A DNA stretch of 64,000 bases from Schizochytrium sp. CCTCC M209059. Its lineage: Eukaryota > Sar > Bigyra > Thraustochytrida > Thraustochytriidae. Of the stretch, positions 26,921-36,875 are shown piece by piece. The DNA lies in contig KN805373.1 in NCBI GenBank assembly GCA_000818945.1, positions 807,392 through 871,391 on the forward strand, read 5' to 3'. The position numbers and the translations under genes were made by a program. The notes under the pieces were generated by a model. That model was not told the origin of the DNA, did no database searches, and saw nothing but the letters and a program-made list of their open reading frames with translations. How positions within the stretch are numbered: position 1 is the first letter of the stretch; each line of letters begins with the position of its first letter.

Positions 26921-29614
26921 TTACAACTCCTCGGCCTCATCGAGATCGTCAGAGTCAAGCTTGTCGATGGCCAACTTGATGAGATTTGCGTCCTTGGGAT
27001 CGAGATCAAGCGCAGTGGTAAAATGAACCATGGCCTCATCACGACGATCAAGCTGTTTGCACAGTTTTCCCATTAGAAAATGCACACTCGACTCGTGCGG
27101 GGCCGAGTCGCGCACCGCTTCGAGCTCTTCGAGTGCTGCATCAAAGCACTCCATTGTACGCAGAACCAAGGCGCGCTGAAAACGTGCCTGCGGATTGCCC
27201 GGCTCCAGCATACTCGCGCGATGCAAGATCTCCAGCGCTTCTTCACATCGGTCGCTCGCGTGCAAGACCATACCCAGGTAGCAATATAAAACGGAGGACC
27301 GTGGGTTGATGGCCACAGCGCGACGAAAGTGAAATTCAGCCACCGCATACTTTTCTTGGCGATAGTAAATCGTGCCTAGGCCGTACCAGGCCGGATAGTG
27401 ACGAGCATCGTTGGAAATTGCTGCGCGGTAGCAAGAGGTCGCCTTCTCAAAGTCCTCGTTCGACACGTACTCGTGGCCAGAAAGCGTCGAAGCATAGGTA
27501 AACGTCGGGTCGAGCATAAGTGCCCGCCTAAAAAACTTGATGGCCAAGTCGTGCTCCTTTTGAAGGGAGAAACAGTTACCCAAGACGCACCAAACCTCGG
27601 GCGAACGCCGGTCGATTTCAATGGCCTGCTGCGCGAGATAGCAGAGTTCGACTTCTTCCTTGAGATGCCAAAGGTTCGTGCTGTAGATTTCAAGACCCGC
27701 CGTTCGATCCGGGGCATAGCTCCGCATGTTTTCGAAGAAATACTTGGCGCGTCGGTAGTCGGCCATCTCAAAGCATGCGCGTCCCTGCTGGTGGGCGACC
27801 CACCCGGTTGCCTGTTGCGCTGCCGGGAGCTTGGCGAATGCTGCAAGGGCATCATCGCACTTGTATTGACTCACGAGCTGATACCCTTCGCCTAAAACGC
27901 GCAAGAGGTCGAGTACGAAAAGCGAACCCACCAAGGCGTCTACAGAAATCGCCGACTGCGCAAAATTGTCTACTTCTGCGTCGACGTCGTCGCCTCCGTC
28001 GCCCACACTGCTTTGTTGCCGGTGTTCGGCTGGTTTCTCTGCAACAACGTCCATGACATTTTCGTTTTGCACGTTCGAGTTCGAGTGACCTCCTTGTTGA
28101 TTCTCTGCGTCCATCGCATTCATATTGGCGCTTCGAGCCCTAGCGCCGACGCCTGATCCCGCCGAGCTTCCAGTGCGCCGGGAGCTGCGTCGCGTCACGG
28201 GCCGATGCTGCTGAGGCGGAGAAGGGGGGGCTGCTTGATGCTGGTGCTGGTGCTGGTAATCTTGACGTTGATGTTGCGCATCCCCACTCGGACCAAGATC
28301 GTCGACGCTAGCGCCTTCTTGAAGTTCACCGGCCAGAACTTGGTTATCTTTGCAAATTTGCAAACTCTGGAGGTCTCTTGCACGGCTCACGGTAAGCTCT
28401 TGGCCCTCCGCTAAAGTTGGCGACGGATGCCAGGGGAACTTGGACGATCTGTGCAAGCTGAAACCTGTACTCACGAGCAAATTGCTTGCTTTGTAACCGC
28501 CCGAAGCCAGCCCGGGCCCAGCACGCGAGCCAGCGCCCGTGCCAGTACCCGGCGCCCCATGACGTGAGCGGGAGCGCGACCTCGTCCTCGCCCCTGGCGC
28601 GGCATGGCCTGCGCTACCTGCATTGGTCCCAGTCAGCAATCGTAGCGTCGACACATGTGCAAATCCAGGCCATAACGCCTGCTGCTGCGAAGTCGCATGG
28701 CCGGCAGTCCCGCCACGCTTGCCCCACGCCAGAGGAACAGGCACAGGAGCCTCGTCAAAGGAGTCTGGTTCGCGCTCATTTCTGGAGTGCGATGTGCGGA
28801 ACCCTCGTCGTGAAGGTCGCGGCGCTGCATTCTCATTTCCATGGACACCATCCTCGTCCAGAAGATCCATCGAGGCATTCAAATCTTCGTCTTGATCAGC
28901 GTCATCCTCGTCTTCATTGTCTTCGCCCAAGGCAGCAGGATTGGTCTCCCAGGTCAGAACGCGACCGTCTTCACTGATTTGTAGAGGGCAGCGGCCAAAG
29001 AAGCTTTCTGGTGCGGCATCAACCCCGAGTTTGCAGAGGTGCTCAAAAGCGTCCCAGAGAAAAGGGTCGAGGCGTAATGCTAGCGCGAAATACGCAGTTG
29101 CGTGATCCCTGCGATTATCACGCTCACAAATGATACCAAGCAGATAAAGCCCAGCTGCATCGTTGGGAACTCGTACATTGCCCCGAAGGACTTCGTCCTG
29201 CGAGCGCTGTGGTCCGTGCGTGGCCAAGACCGTGCCCTTGATGAGCGCCGCCTCAGCCTCGCGGAGGTGGCCGAGTGCCATGCAAGATTTGGCCAAAAGG
29301 TATCGATTCTGCATGACCATGACGTCATCGCAGTCAACAGCCTCAGCCACGTCCATGCCCCGCGTTAGTGCCCCGTATGCGCGTTGCGGCATGCTGGCAT
29401 GAAGGTAGCACGTTGCTAGAAGATGAAGATTCTCTGCGCTTGCATTTTGCGCGTAAAGACGTTCTGCGAGGAAGAGAGCATTCTCGTAGAGGTATTGCGC
29501 GAGATACTTTTCCACAAGGACGCGCAGCGTCGCTTCCGACGCGGCGCTCCAACGTTCTTCCCCTCGGAGGCCGTTTGCCGGCGCGATGGGCACCTCGGCA
29601 ACGGAGATGCCCAT
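26921..29614 (-). CDS. CDC27: Anaphase-promoting complex subunit CDC27/APC3
   Basis: TPR scaffold of the APC/C ubiquitin ligase, 897 residues. N-terminal TPRs cover about residues 25-200 (ALFLAERLYAQNASAENLHL, LLATCYLHASMPQRAYGAL). The middle (about 235-520) is a disordered Ser/Gly/His/Gln linker, as in other CDC27 proteins, where it is phosphorylated. The C-terminal TPR superhelix (about 560-890) has units with the classic W/L-G-Y-A-F-A-P pattern: AIEIDRRSPEVWCVLGNCFS, ALMLDPTFTYA, AISNDARHYPAWYGLGTIYY, AVAINPRSSVLYCYLGMVLH. CDC27 dimerises and binds the IR tails of Cdc20/Cdh1 activators. Start 29614 is natural, giving the conserved N-terminal helix within 25 residues. Intronless. Confidence 0.93.
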   Translation of the reverse strand: MGISVAEVPIAPANGLRGEERWSAASEATLRVLVEKYLAQYLYENALFLAERLYAQNASAENLHLLATCYLHASMPQRAYGALTRGMDVAEAVDCDDVMVMQNRYLLAKSCMALGHLREAEAALIKGTVLATHGPQRSQDEVLRGNVRVPNDAAGLYLLGIICERDNRRDHATAYFALALRLDPFLWDAFEHLCKLGVDAAPESFFGRCPLQISEDGRVLTWETNPAALGEDNEDEDDADQDEDLNASMDLLDEDGVHGNENAAPRPSRRGFRTSHSRNEREPDSFDEAPVPVPLAWGKRGGTAGHATSQQQALWPGFAHVSTLRLLTGTNAGSAGHAAPGARTRSRSRSRHGAPGTGTGAGSRAGPGLASGGYKASNLLVSTGFSLHRSSKFPWHPSPTLAEGQELTVSRARDLQSLQICKDNQVLAGELQEGASVDDLGPSGDAQHQRQDYQHQHQHQAAPPSPPQQHRPVTRRSSRRTGSSAGSGVGARARSANMNAMDAENQQGGHSNSNVQNENVMDVVAEKPAEHRQQSSVGDGGDDVDAEVDNFAQSAISVDALVGSLFVLDLLRVLGEGYQLVSQYKCDDALAAFAKLPAAQQATGWVAHQQGRACFEMADYRRAKYFFENMRSYAPDRTAGLEIYSTNLWHLKEEVELCYLAQQAIEIDRRSPEVWCVLGNCFSLQKEHDLAIKFFRRALMLDPTFTYASTLSGHEYVSNEDFEKATSCYRAAISNDARHYPAWYGLGTIYYRQEKYAVAEFHFRRAVAINPRSSVLYCYLGMVLHASDRCEEALEILHRASMLEPGNPQARFQRALVLRTMECFDAALEELEAVRDSAPHESSVHFLMGKLCKQLDRRDEAMVHFTTALDLDPKDANLIKLAIDKLDSDDLDEAEEL

Positions 29615-30335
29615 TGTTGATTTTACACGCTCTAGCCCCGAGCCTTGCGCCTCCTCTTCGTCTCTGTTTCTCTGCCCGTGCTCCTCTCGCCCCTGCGAGT
29701 CCCCGTCCTGGTGGGCCGCGTCGCAGCTGCTGGCGGTTGCAGGCTCTTACTTTTCTGGCGAATCTGGCTGGGCCCGATGCAAGCCGCGGCGCTGAAGCTG
29801 CTTCACCCGAAACGCCTGCTTTCGACGCCTTGCGTTTGGGCGGAAAGCCCTGCACACGACAGCGGCGTGTCCCGAAGCCCCCGGCCGTCTTGGCCTCGTG
29901 CTCTTTGCGAGGGCAGCGACTTCGAGGACTGAGCGTCTGTCTGTCAGTCAGTCTCTGTCAAGTCTGCTCTCTTGTCAGTATACATGTCTATTTTACCCGC
30001 TGCGCGCTCACCATCATGATCATCATGCCCAAGAGCCTGCTTGATCTTTGCAAAGAAGATGAAGAATAAGATGATAAAGATGATGAACTAGAACATGAAC
30101 ATGAAGATAAAGAGGACGAAAGACGAAGATGAAGAAGAGGTTTTGCAATGGGAGGAGTGGAGAGGGAGAGCCAGAAGGAGGAAAAGAAAGAAAAACAATT
30201 CAATACATAATACAGAACATGGCATGACGCGGCGATCGACTCGAGTGACATGCAGCGTTGAGACATGTAGCGGCAATCAGAAAAAGAGGCAAATGACGAC
30301 GAGATGATAGCGTGAGTTCTAATTATATGGAGTGC
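29615..30335. other. Intergenic region upstream of CDC27
   Basis: Promoter side of CDC27 and 3' flank of the HP-motif gene. It contains CTGT/TCAG tracts near 29935-29955 and an A/G-rich stretch (30045-30200). No supported gene. Confidence 0.6.
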
Positions 30336-33300
30336 TCATGCGTCATCCGTCAACACGATTGAGCGAGAACAAAGAATTGGGAGCCGCGGAATCTGACGCG
30401 GCCCGGGCGACGATCGGGGCACGCTCGGGCCTAAAAATGGCTTGTTAGGAATCTTCTTAGCCTTGGTCCTCTTTCTCCGGCCTCCGCGCTCATCTGAAGA
30501 AGCCTTGGCCATTTTGCGAACCTCAAGAGCATGTGCCAACTTGGCGTCCCGCGCCTTCTTGATGACTTCCTCGCGTTCAACAATGTGCTCCTTCCAGGCG
30601 CGCTTCTGCCGGATCATGACATCGCGCATCTCGCGCACGAGCGGCAGCTGCAAGGCATCATTGGCAACATTGAAGCGCGAGGGTGTGTAAGGCTGCCCAG
30701 GCACGGGAGGCGGAAGCTGGTCAGGACGGAAAAGCAGCTCAAAATGAATTTCCTTCATGATCTCTGCATGCAGCAAAGACGCCGTATTTTGTCCTGCGGG
30801 CCCATCAACTGCCTCGCCGCGACCGTTTGCCACGCGCATCGCGTTGATACGGGTCTTGATGGACACGCTCGAGGTGGTGTCTTCCTCAAATTTGCTTCGG
30901 ACGCGACGCTTACCGGGCAGTTCGCTCTCTTGTCGCTCAGCCTCCTCTATCTCCTCGATGTCAAGCTTGCGCGCGAGATTTACATTTGCTTCAATGTACT
31001 TGCGCACAATCGTAGCAGCCTGCGGATGATAAAGATCCTTGATCTGGAACAAGCAGACCTCCCCGTCCTTTTTAAAGAGACCATACTCCTCGAGTGTGAG
31101 CTTCCCAGGCTCAAATGCGCAATTCATTTCATCGTGGATTTGCCGAGTCTCATCAAGGCACATGAGACCACTCAGCATTGGTACCACGAGCCAGAACCGA
31201 GGCAACAGCGCTACATCCCGCCGTGCATTCGAACGATACAAAAAGTATAGGTCACGGACGGTGCTCGTGGCATCAACAGTAAGTCGCGTCACCTCACCCG
31301 TCGGTAGACTTTTAATGAAGATGGTGACAAAACTTGATTTGGTGCTGCGATATGTGCGAATGTCCGCAACAGAGAGAAGGCGCGTCGTATCCACGAGCGC
31401 TGTCATCGCTGCCATCTTCAATTTGAACCGTTTTGCTTTCTTCGACCCGCTCTTGGTGTCCGCATCGCTCGAATTGTGAGCTCCTATACCTGAATTCTGT
31501 GTTGCAATCTTTTGGCGTGCTCGGCCTCCGACTCGATTAAGAATAGGGCTCTGAGCAATGGTTTTGGTAATGTCGCTCGCAAGATCATCAAGCTTTGTGC
31601 CTGAAATTTCCCATGCACCAGGTGTCCAGCAACGAGGGCATCCCACAGAATTTTCTCCAAAACACACAACGCACAGAGGTACAGACTCTTTCACAGGGTT
31701 GGACGTGAGACCTTCGAGAAAGTATCGGCGCTTTGTCATCGTGTCATTGTCCGCTATGGGTGGCTCGTATCGGGGGCCCTTACGCAGAGATAGGCCATGA
31801 AACATTGGATTTAGCAACTTGGCCGTCGCACTTGTGAAAGTGTGCGGCTCTTGGGCGACTAGCTCATATCCCACGCAAGCAGGATGGACCACGCGAGTGA
31901 CCCGGTACGTTGGGAGCACTTGACATTCCGCAGTCTCATACCCGAAGCAACTTGGATGCAGTCTCTGCGCAAGGTTCTTCGCGTAGAGGGGAACGAGGCG
32001 AGTTCTGTACCCGCGCGTCGCTGGGTGTATATTGCGCTTCTTTGTTTGCTCGATCCATTTCTTAATGCGCATTTCTTCTTCCTCATCGTGACGGCGTCGG
32101 CGGGAGCGGTTATTCCTTCGAGCAAGCGAAGCCACAAAGGCCTCGTCATCCTCTGCTTCTGCTGCCTCGGAGGCTCGCCTTCGCTCCTCTGCTTCGTGAT
32201 CGAGCTGGTTGTGATCCGGTCCGCAGCGAACATATCCAGAAAACATCGGATGCCGCCTTTTTGCGTCTGTACTATCCGCGTCGCGGGATGAGAAGCTAAA
32301 ATGGAGAACAGTGTCTTCCAGTGTGTAATCTCTCTCGTCGCATACAAAGCTGGGATGGACGCGCTTTTGCACACTGTTCCATGCTGGAGCTTTTTTTTCA
32401 TTGCGCAAAGCATAGTCGCGAATTTGTGGTTGTGACCATTGTCCCCAGAAGATTGGATTCACTGTGCTTGGGTCAGGTCGCACGTGCGCAATCTTGCGCT
32501 GGCAAAAGCTTGGGTGAATAAAGCGACTTTGGCTCGTATCTGTGAATTCGAAATCTGCCCGATGATTCACTTCACTGACATCGTCCTCGGCATCGCATGG
32601 CTTTCCAGTTGCAAGCAGCTTGCCTACGTTGAAGAACAGCTTGCGTGCGTTTGTCTGGCGTTTTCGAGGCGTGTCAGCAGGGAGGGAGTAGTCTTGACTC
32701 TTGAGGCTTTTGTTTGGTTTGGGAATATGATTATGCGCCAAGGAGAAGGCTTTGTCGCTTGAGTACAAAGATCGAAGCGTTGATTGAATTGTGCCTTTTA
32801 TGAGCTCTTGTGCAAGATCATTGGCAACCTTGCGAGCCTTGAGAAGCTCTTGACTTGGAATATCAAGCGTCATGAGTCGTCGTGCCAACGTCGCGTCGTC
32901 TTGTTCAGGGACCGGCACTCGATATCGTCCGCACTGTTCGATCGCTTCAGCGGTGGCGTGAATGCCCACGTGAAGCTTGACATTGATCACGCCTCCGTCC
33001 TCGCGCACTAGATTGGCAAGATGCTCTCGAAATGCTTGATGGTTTTGCGCGCGTCGCTCTACCTTTTCTGCTACTCTTCGTAGATTTTCGCCTGCTACTT
33101 CCTCCGTGAATACGAGCTTGACAGCACATGGTGGAACATGAAAGTGTGCTGGGATCAGGGTCCAAATGGTGCGCTCTAGTGCAACCTGGAACTTTGGTCC
33201 CCAATCTTCGAGAGTAATGCCAAAAATCTTCAGATCGACCTCCACGCTAGAGTTCGGATTTGGGTTCAGGGTTGGAATCGTCGTCGTTAGCGACGGACGT

Positions 33301-34016
33301 TTCAAACAAACGACACGAGTGTGGAACTTACTAGGTGCAATTGGCTTTTTGCTGTTCGAGACACCCAAAATAGCTGTAAAACGAAACGAAAGTAATGGAT
33401 ACGGATGCATTGTTGTGGGTCAGTATCAAGACGCCAGTGTTTCCGTCCTCGACTTTCTCATTCAATTTCATTCGAATCCATTGCGTTGCATTCCATTGCA
33501 TTGCATTCAGCTTCAGCGTTGACTTCAGCTTCGGGGTTAGTTAACCTACATTGGACTTTGTTTGCGAGGATCCCACTGAGAGGGCACAGGTTGGAGAGCG
33601 TAGCCGTTGACGGCGGGGTGCTCAATTCGCTCACTAGATCCTCGCGCCCGATTTGGTTTTGCGTCTTCCCAGATTACTCTGCGCTCTTGGATAAACGCTT
33701 TCATCTCCTGGGCTCGAAGCGATTTTAGTGAAGCCACATGTGGGACCTTTGCAAGGGCTTGCTTTTTATCTCGAAGAGTCTTACGTTGCATACGCGTAAT
33801 GCGGCGATCTCGTTTGCGTTGTTTGCCCTGCTGGGCCTCTACCAATTTTGCATTTTGTGCGAATGCCGCGGCCTTTTGCAATAGATCACCTCCGTTAGAC
33901 CCGCGTTGCAGGTAGCGAAGAGCCTGCGCACCTTGACTCATACGCGGTGCCGGCCGGACCTGTGTGCTGTTCTTCGACGCATCTAGGCCCTCATCGCCGT
34001 CGTCATCGGCAAGCAT
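30336..34016 (-). CDS. Three-exon protein with repeated HP-x-F/C-x-G-Y motifs, zinc ribbon and Ub-like region; unknown
   Basis: Two open frames, apparently two genes, join through two introns: exons 34016-33550, 33373-33332 (42 nt) and 33246-30336, all in frame, giving about 1139 residues. Exon 1 is basic and helical and ends with HPAVNGY (residue 133). Exon 3 starts with VEVDLKIFGITLEDWGPKFQ. Eight more short motifs of the form H/N-P-x-F/C/T follow, several ending in G-Y, at about residues 414, 433, 467, 502, 577, 600, 624 and 649 (HPSF, NPIF, HPSF, HPMFSGY, HPATRGY, HPSCFGY, HPACVGY, NPMFHG). Then comes a C-x2-C-x7-C-x2-C ribbon (CVVCFGENSVGCPRC) and a region VTIFIKSLPTGEVTRLTVDA...LTLEEYGLF that reads like a ubiquitin-like fold. 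The C-terminus is Lys/Arg-rich. I do not recognise the family; a scaffold role is a guess. Confidence 0.7.
33247..33331 (-). other. Intron 2 of the HP-motif gene (85 nt)
   Basis: Consensus donor GTAAGT at 33331, branch-like GCTAACG about 40 nt before the acceptor CTCTAG (ends 33247). Phase 2 on both sides. With intron 1 it defines a 42-nt micro-exon. Confidence 0.75.
33374..33549 (-). other. Intron 1 of the HP-motif gene (176 nt)
   Basis: Donor GTAGGT at 33549, acceptor preceded by the pyrimidine-rich run TTACTTTCGTTTCGTTTTAC then AG at 33375-33374. Removal converts the apparent stop of the upstream frame into Ile and continues in frame. Confidence 0.72.
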
Positions 34017-34572
34017 CTTCTTCTTCTTCTTCTTCTTCTTCTTCTTGTTTGCTTGACTGCGTGCTTGCTTCCTTACTTTCTTGTTAGCTTGTTAGCGTGC
34101 TTGCTTGCTTGCTTCTCTACAATATTGAACGTGCATTAACATACGGCTATACTTTGTCACATTCATCCGTCTCGCCGGGAGGTGTGAGGCCCTGTCATAA
34201 ACGTAGTAGTTTGTTCGAGTCGCAGCTCACACATATCCGTTAAAGTTTTTTTTTTCCGATTCCGAGTCAAATATTCTATGAAGAAGTTCCATTGCCATCC
34301 CCGTATCAAACCACGAACACTACATGATAAATTTTGCTGGGCTTGTTCTTGTGTTGTCTTGCCAATTATCCGACAGAGTCCCAAGGAATAGAGACAAGCA
34401 AGTTGTCACCCTGAACTTTCTCATCGCATCAATATTTTTTTTCCAACGTTAGGCGTAGATTCGCATGGAATTTTGGGCCCATTGTGCTGCGGCGCAGCAC
34501 AAGTGATTTAGATCAAATACCAAAGACAAGAAAAGAATCAGAGGCGAAATCTTTCGCCCGAGTACAATTGGT
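34017..34572. other. Intergenic region with TTC and CTTG repeats
   Basis: Between the SET gene 3' end and the HP-motif gene start (both minus). A (TTC)n tract (34017-34046) abuts the HP-gene ATG, and CTTG-type repeats follow (34050-34115). Otherwise AT-rich; nothing else recognised. Confidence 0.65.
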
Positions 34573-35763
34573 CTAGGACTGTAGCGCGGCCAAAGCGCGC
34601 TCGAGGCTTTGTTTCTCGCCGAGTCGAACACGTGTTGCGTCGATGACATCCTGCGATGCGCGAACTTGGGTCTCCAAAAAACTAAGGTCGTCTCGCGATG
34701 AAGATTCGTATGCTTCAAGGCAGCGGGACAGGGATCGTTCTAGCGTGAGTGGGTCCACTCTGGGGCCATCTTGAGGGTACTCTAAGCTACCGTCAATTCG
34801 ACAGCGATGGCGCGCTGGCCCCGTGGGCGTGGACACGAGAAAGTCGACGCCATCAAAGGCGTTGACTTCCATGGTGAATCCATAGAGGCGGAGCAAGTCC
34901 GCGTTCGACAAATCGCCATACGAGATGAAGAGCTGAGAGCCTTCCGGCACGTCCTGCAAAGGCGCGACGACGAATGAAGAGCTGAGGTGGTCGAACCAAT
35001 GCTGGCACTTGCCTTGCGGCACGTCTGCACTCATAGGGGACACGGTCGCCGTAGGTTCGCTACCGAGCGCACTGTGAGGGAGAAATGAGGAAATTTGAGA
35101 AACGTTCGCAGCGGACACATGGTTCATCATGTCAAGCACCGGGGGCAACGTGAAGGGCATGCGCGAACGCAAATCTGAGATGGCACGGGACAGCAAGAGC
35201 GACCAAGCGAAACTAAAGTTGGAGGGTGTCACGTTAGCCTCGGGCATGGCACCAACGTGTGGCTCGACCACGTGCGTGAATATGCTGTCAATAAGCTGGC
35301 GTCGCTCGGATATTTTGCTTACAAGAGGTGAGGCCTGAAGGCGGGCCATTTGCGTTGCGTCCCAGAACAGAGGCGTCGACACGGACTTGGGCATGGCGTT
35401 CAGGTGCAATGCTGTCGCCTCCGAAGAAGGCGCTGCAATCTCGCGGAGAAGATGCAACACGAAGCAAACCGAGCCCACGAGGAGGAGACGTGACTGCATG
35501 GGGATGTCCTGCGCTTGCGCGAAGTCCATTAGATCGTCGAGCAGCGCGGGATGCCTATCTTTGAGCTGCACGTACGCCTCGTCTGCAGAGAGGGGTCTCC
35601 ACAGGCTCTCGGGCAGACGGAGCACGGGCTGGCCTGCGCGCAGCTTCCGTGTGGCCACGAGCCCGAGGCCCATGCCATTGGCGCTCTCCACGGTGACGGA
35701 GCCCACGCGTGCACCCTGGGTCCGCGCCTGCTCTAGCAGCCGCTTGGCCGCCGCGAGACTCAT
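34573..35763 (-). CDS. SET-domain protein lysine methyltransferase (RuBisCO LSMT/SETD6-like)
   Basis: 396 residues, SAM-dependent lysine methyltransferase of the split-SET RLSMT class. SET N-part: GMGLGLVATRKLRAGQPVLRLP. The long helical insert typical of this class follows. SET C-part: LPPVLDMMNHVSAAN (the NH of the AdoMet-binding motif), then VAPLQDVPEGSQLFISYGDLSNADLLRLYGF, giving the catalytic SYG and the post-SET helix. Substrates in the class vary (RuBisCO, histones, ribosomal proteins, actin) and cannot be told here. The in-frame ATG at 35880 adds 39 residues; 35763 (MSLAAAKRLL) fits the family better. Intronless. A second, different SET gene lies at 53793-54722. Confidence 0.85.
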   Translation of the reverse strand: MSLAAAKRLLEQARTQGARVGSVTVESANGMGLGLVATRKLRAGQPVLRLPESLWRPLSADEAYVQLKDRHPALLDDLMDFAQAQDIPMQSRLLLVGSVCFVLHLLREIAAPSSEATALHLNAMPKSVSTPLFWDATQMARLQASPLVSKISERRQLIDSIFTHVVEPHVGAMPEANVTPSNFSFAWSLLLSRAISDLRSRMPFTLPPVLDMMNHVSAANVSQISSFLPHSALGSEPTATVSPMSADVPQGKCQHWFDHLSSSFVVAPLQDVPEGSQLFISYGDLSNADLLRLYGFTMEVNAFDGVDFLVSTPTGPARHRCRIDGSLEYPQDGPRVDPLTLERSLSRCLEAYESSSRDDLSFLETQVRASQDVIDATRVRLGEKQSLERALAALQS

Positions 35764-36174
35764 GCTTGCGACCGCGCACGTACGCGCGCGCAAAGGCCTC
35801 CAATCGCCGAGTCCGGCGGCGTCACCCAAGTTCAACTTGAAGTTGAAGTGTTGGTGACTCAAAGGTGACTGACCGCCCATAACCCATTACCCATAACCTC
35901 AGCCAGACTAACCGACTGACTGACTTTAAGATGGTCGTGTGGCCATGAGCCAAGCAGCTGGCCTGGCCTCGCCTCGCCTTGAGCAAGTTGAATCAAGCGA
36001 GCAACCATGGCAAGCGACCAGAAGAGAGAACGAGCCAACTTGAAGTTGAATGGCCCTGTCAACGGAGTCTTCTCGCGCACGCGACTCAAAACAAAAAAAA
36101 ACAAAAAAGAGAGAGAGAGAGAGAGAGATTTAGGGGGATAGCGATTTAAAAGGCAGGAGAAACTTGAGCAGCCA

Positions 36175-36227
<53 letters not shown>

Positions 36228-36349
36228 TGCAGCAGGAGTCGCGCAGACCCGAAGTCGCAGACCCGCACGGACGCATAGCGAGATTACCTACGCACTCACA
36301 AAGAGCCAACGAGAAAAAGAAGGCCTCAGGGGTTACTCCGAAGGTAAAG
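35764..36349. promoter_or_regulatory. Divergent promoter, SET / BolA, with GA and CAG repeats
   Basis: Head-to-head spacer. Includes (GA)n at 36108-36128 and (CAG)n at 36178-36228 in the BolA leader. The CAG tract is in frame with BolA (would read poly-Gln from an ATG at 36164), but BolA proteins have no such extension, so I treat it as leader. CTGACTGACT at 35911-35922 is another short repeat. Confidence 0.5.
36178..36228. repeat. (CAG)n microsatellite
   Basis: About 16 near-perfect CAG triplets just before BolA, open in the BolA frame. Confidence 0.9.
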
Positions 36350-36631
36350 ATGGCAGAGGAACAGACGCGCGACACGCCCGAGTCCCTGGAAAAGATGGTT
36401 CGCGAGGGGCTTGCGGATGTGAAGCACGTGGAGATCATTGACCTTTCGGATGGATGCGGAGACAAATTCCACCTCACGGTCGTCTCGGACGCATTTGAGG
36501 GCGTCAAGCTCCTGGAGCGGCACCGTATGCTTCAAGATGCCATCGACGAGGCCATGAAGCGCATTCATGCCGTAGAGCTCAAGACGTACACTCCCGCACA
36601 GTGGGAGAAGCGTTCTGGGGCTTCAAGCTAA
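36350..36631 (+). CDS. BolA-like protein
   Basis: 93 residues, the normal size of a BolA domain. Pattern: MVREGLADVKHVEIIDLSDG (helix and first strand), CGDKFHLTVVSDAFEGVKLL (strand and loop), ERHRMLQDAIDEAMKRIHAVELKTYTP (recognition-like helix and last strand). BolA2/BolA3 proteins pair with monothiol glutaredoxins to bind [2Fe-2S] clusters in iron sensing or cluster delivery. The conserved His (ERHR) and a Cys (GCGD) in the loop are potential cluster ligands and favour the BolA2-like class. No targeting peptide from this start, suggesting cytosol. AATAAA at 36833 may be the poly(A) signal. Confidence 0.9.
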   Translation: MAEEQTRDTPESLEKMVREGLADVKHVEIIDLSDGCGDKFHLTVVSDAFEGVKLLERHRMLQDAIDEAMKRIHAVELKTYTPAQWEKRSGASS

Positions 36632-36875
36632 TCGTTCATTTCTCCTTCTCATGCGCATCTCTTTTCGCTGCATTGCCTAGGAGCCCATATCTCTCTTGAT
36701 GAGCGAGCAGCCAGCTTCTGAACACCTAACCTAACGAGGAGATCACCACCAGCGTTCGCGCGGTGGTGCTTATCGGTAAGCGCGTGGTGAGCGACGCAAA
36801 GAGACAGCTTTCTCAGGTTTTTATTGACAGAGAATAAAGTTCAAAGTCTCTTTTTTTGTTTGTTTCGTTTTCGTA

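Noticed and set aside
30336..34016. TFIID TAF1 or IQUB identity for the HP-motif protein
   Set aside because: No bromodomain or histone-acetyltransferase pattern, and no IQ motif; domain order differs from IQUB.
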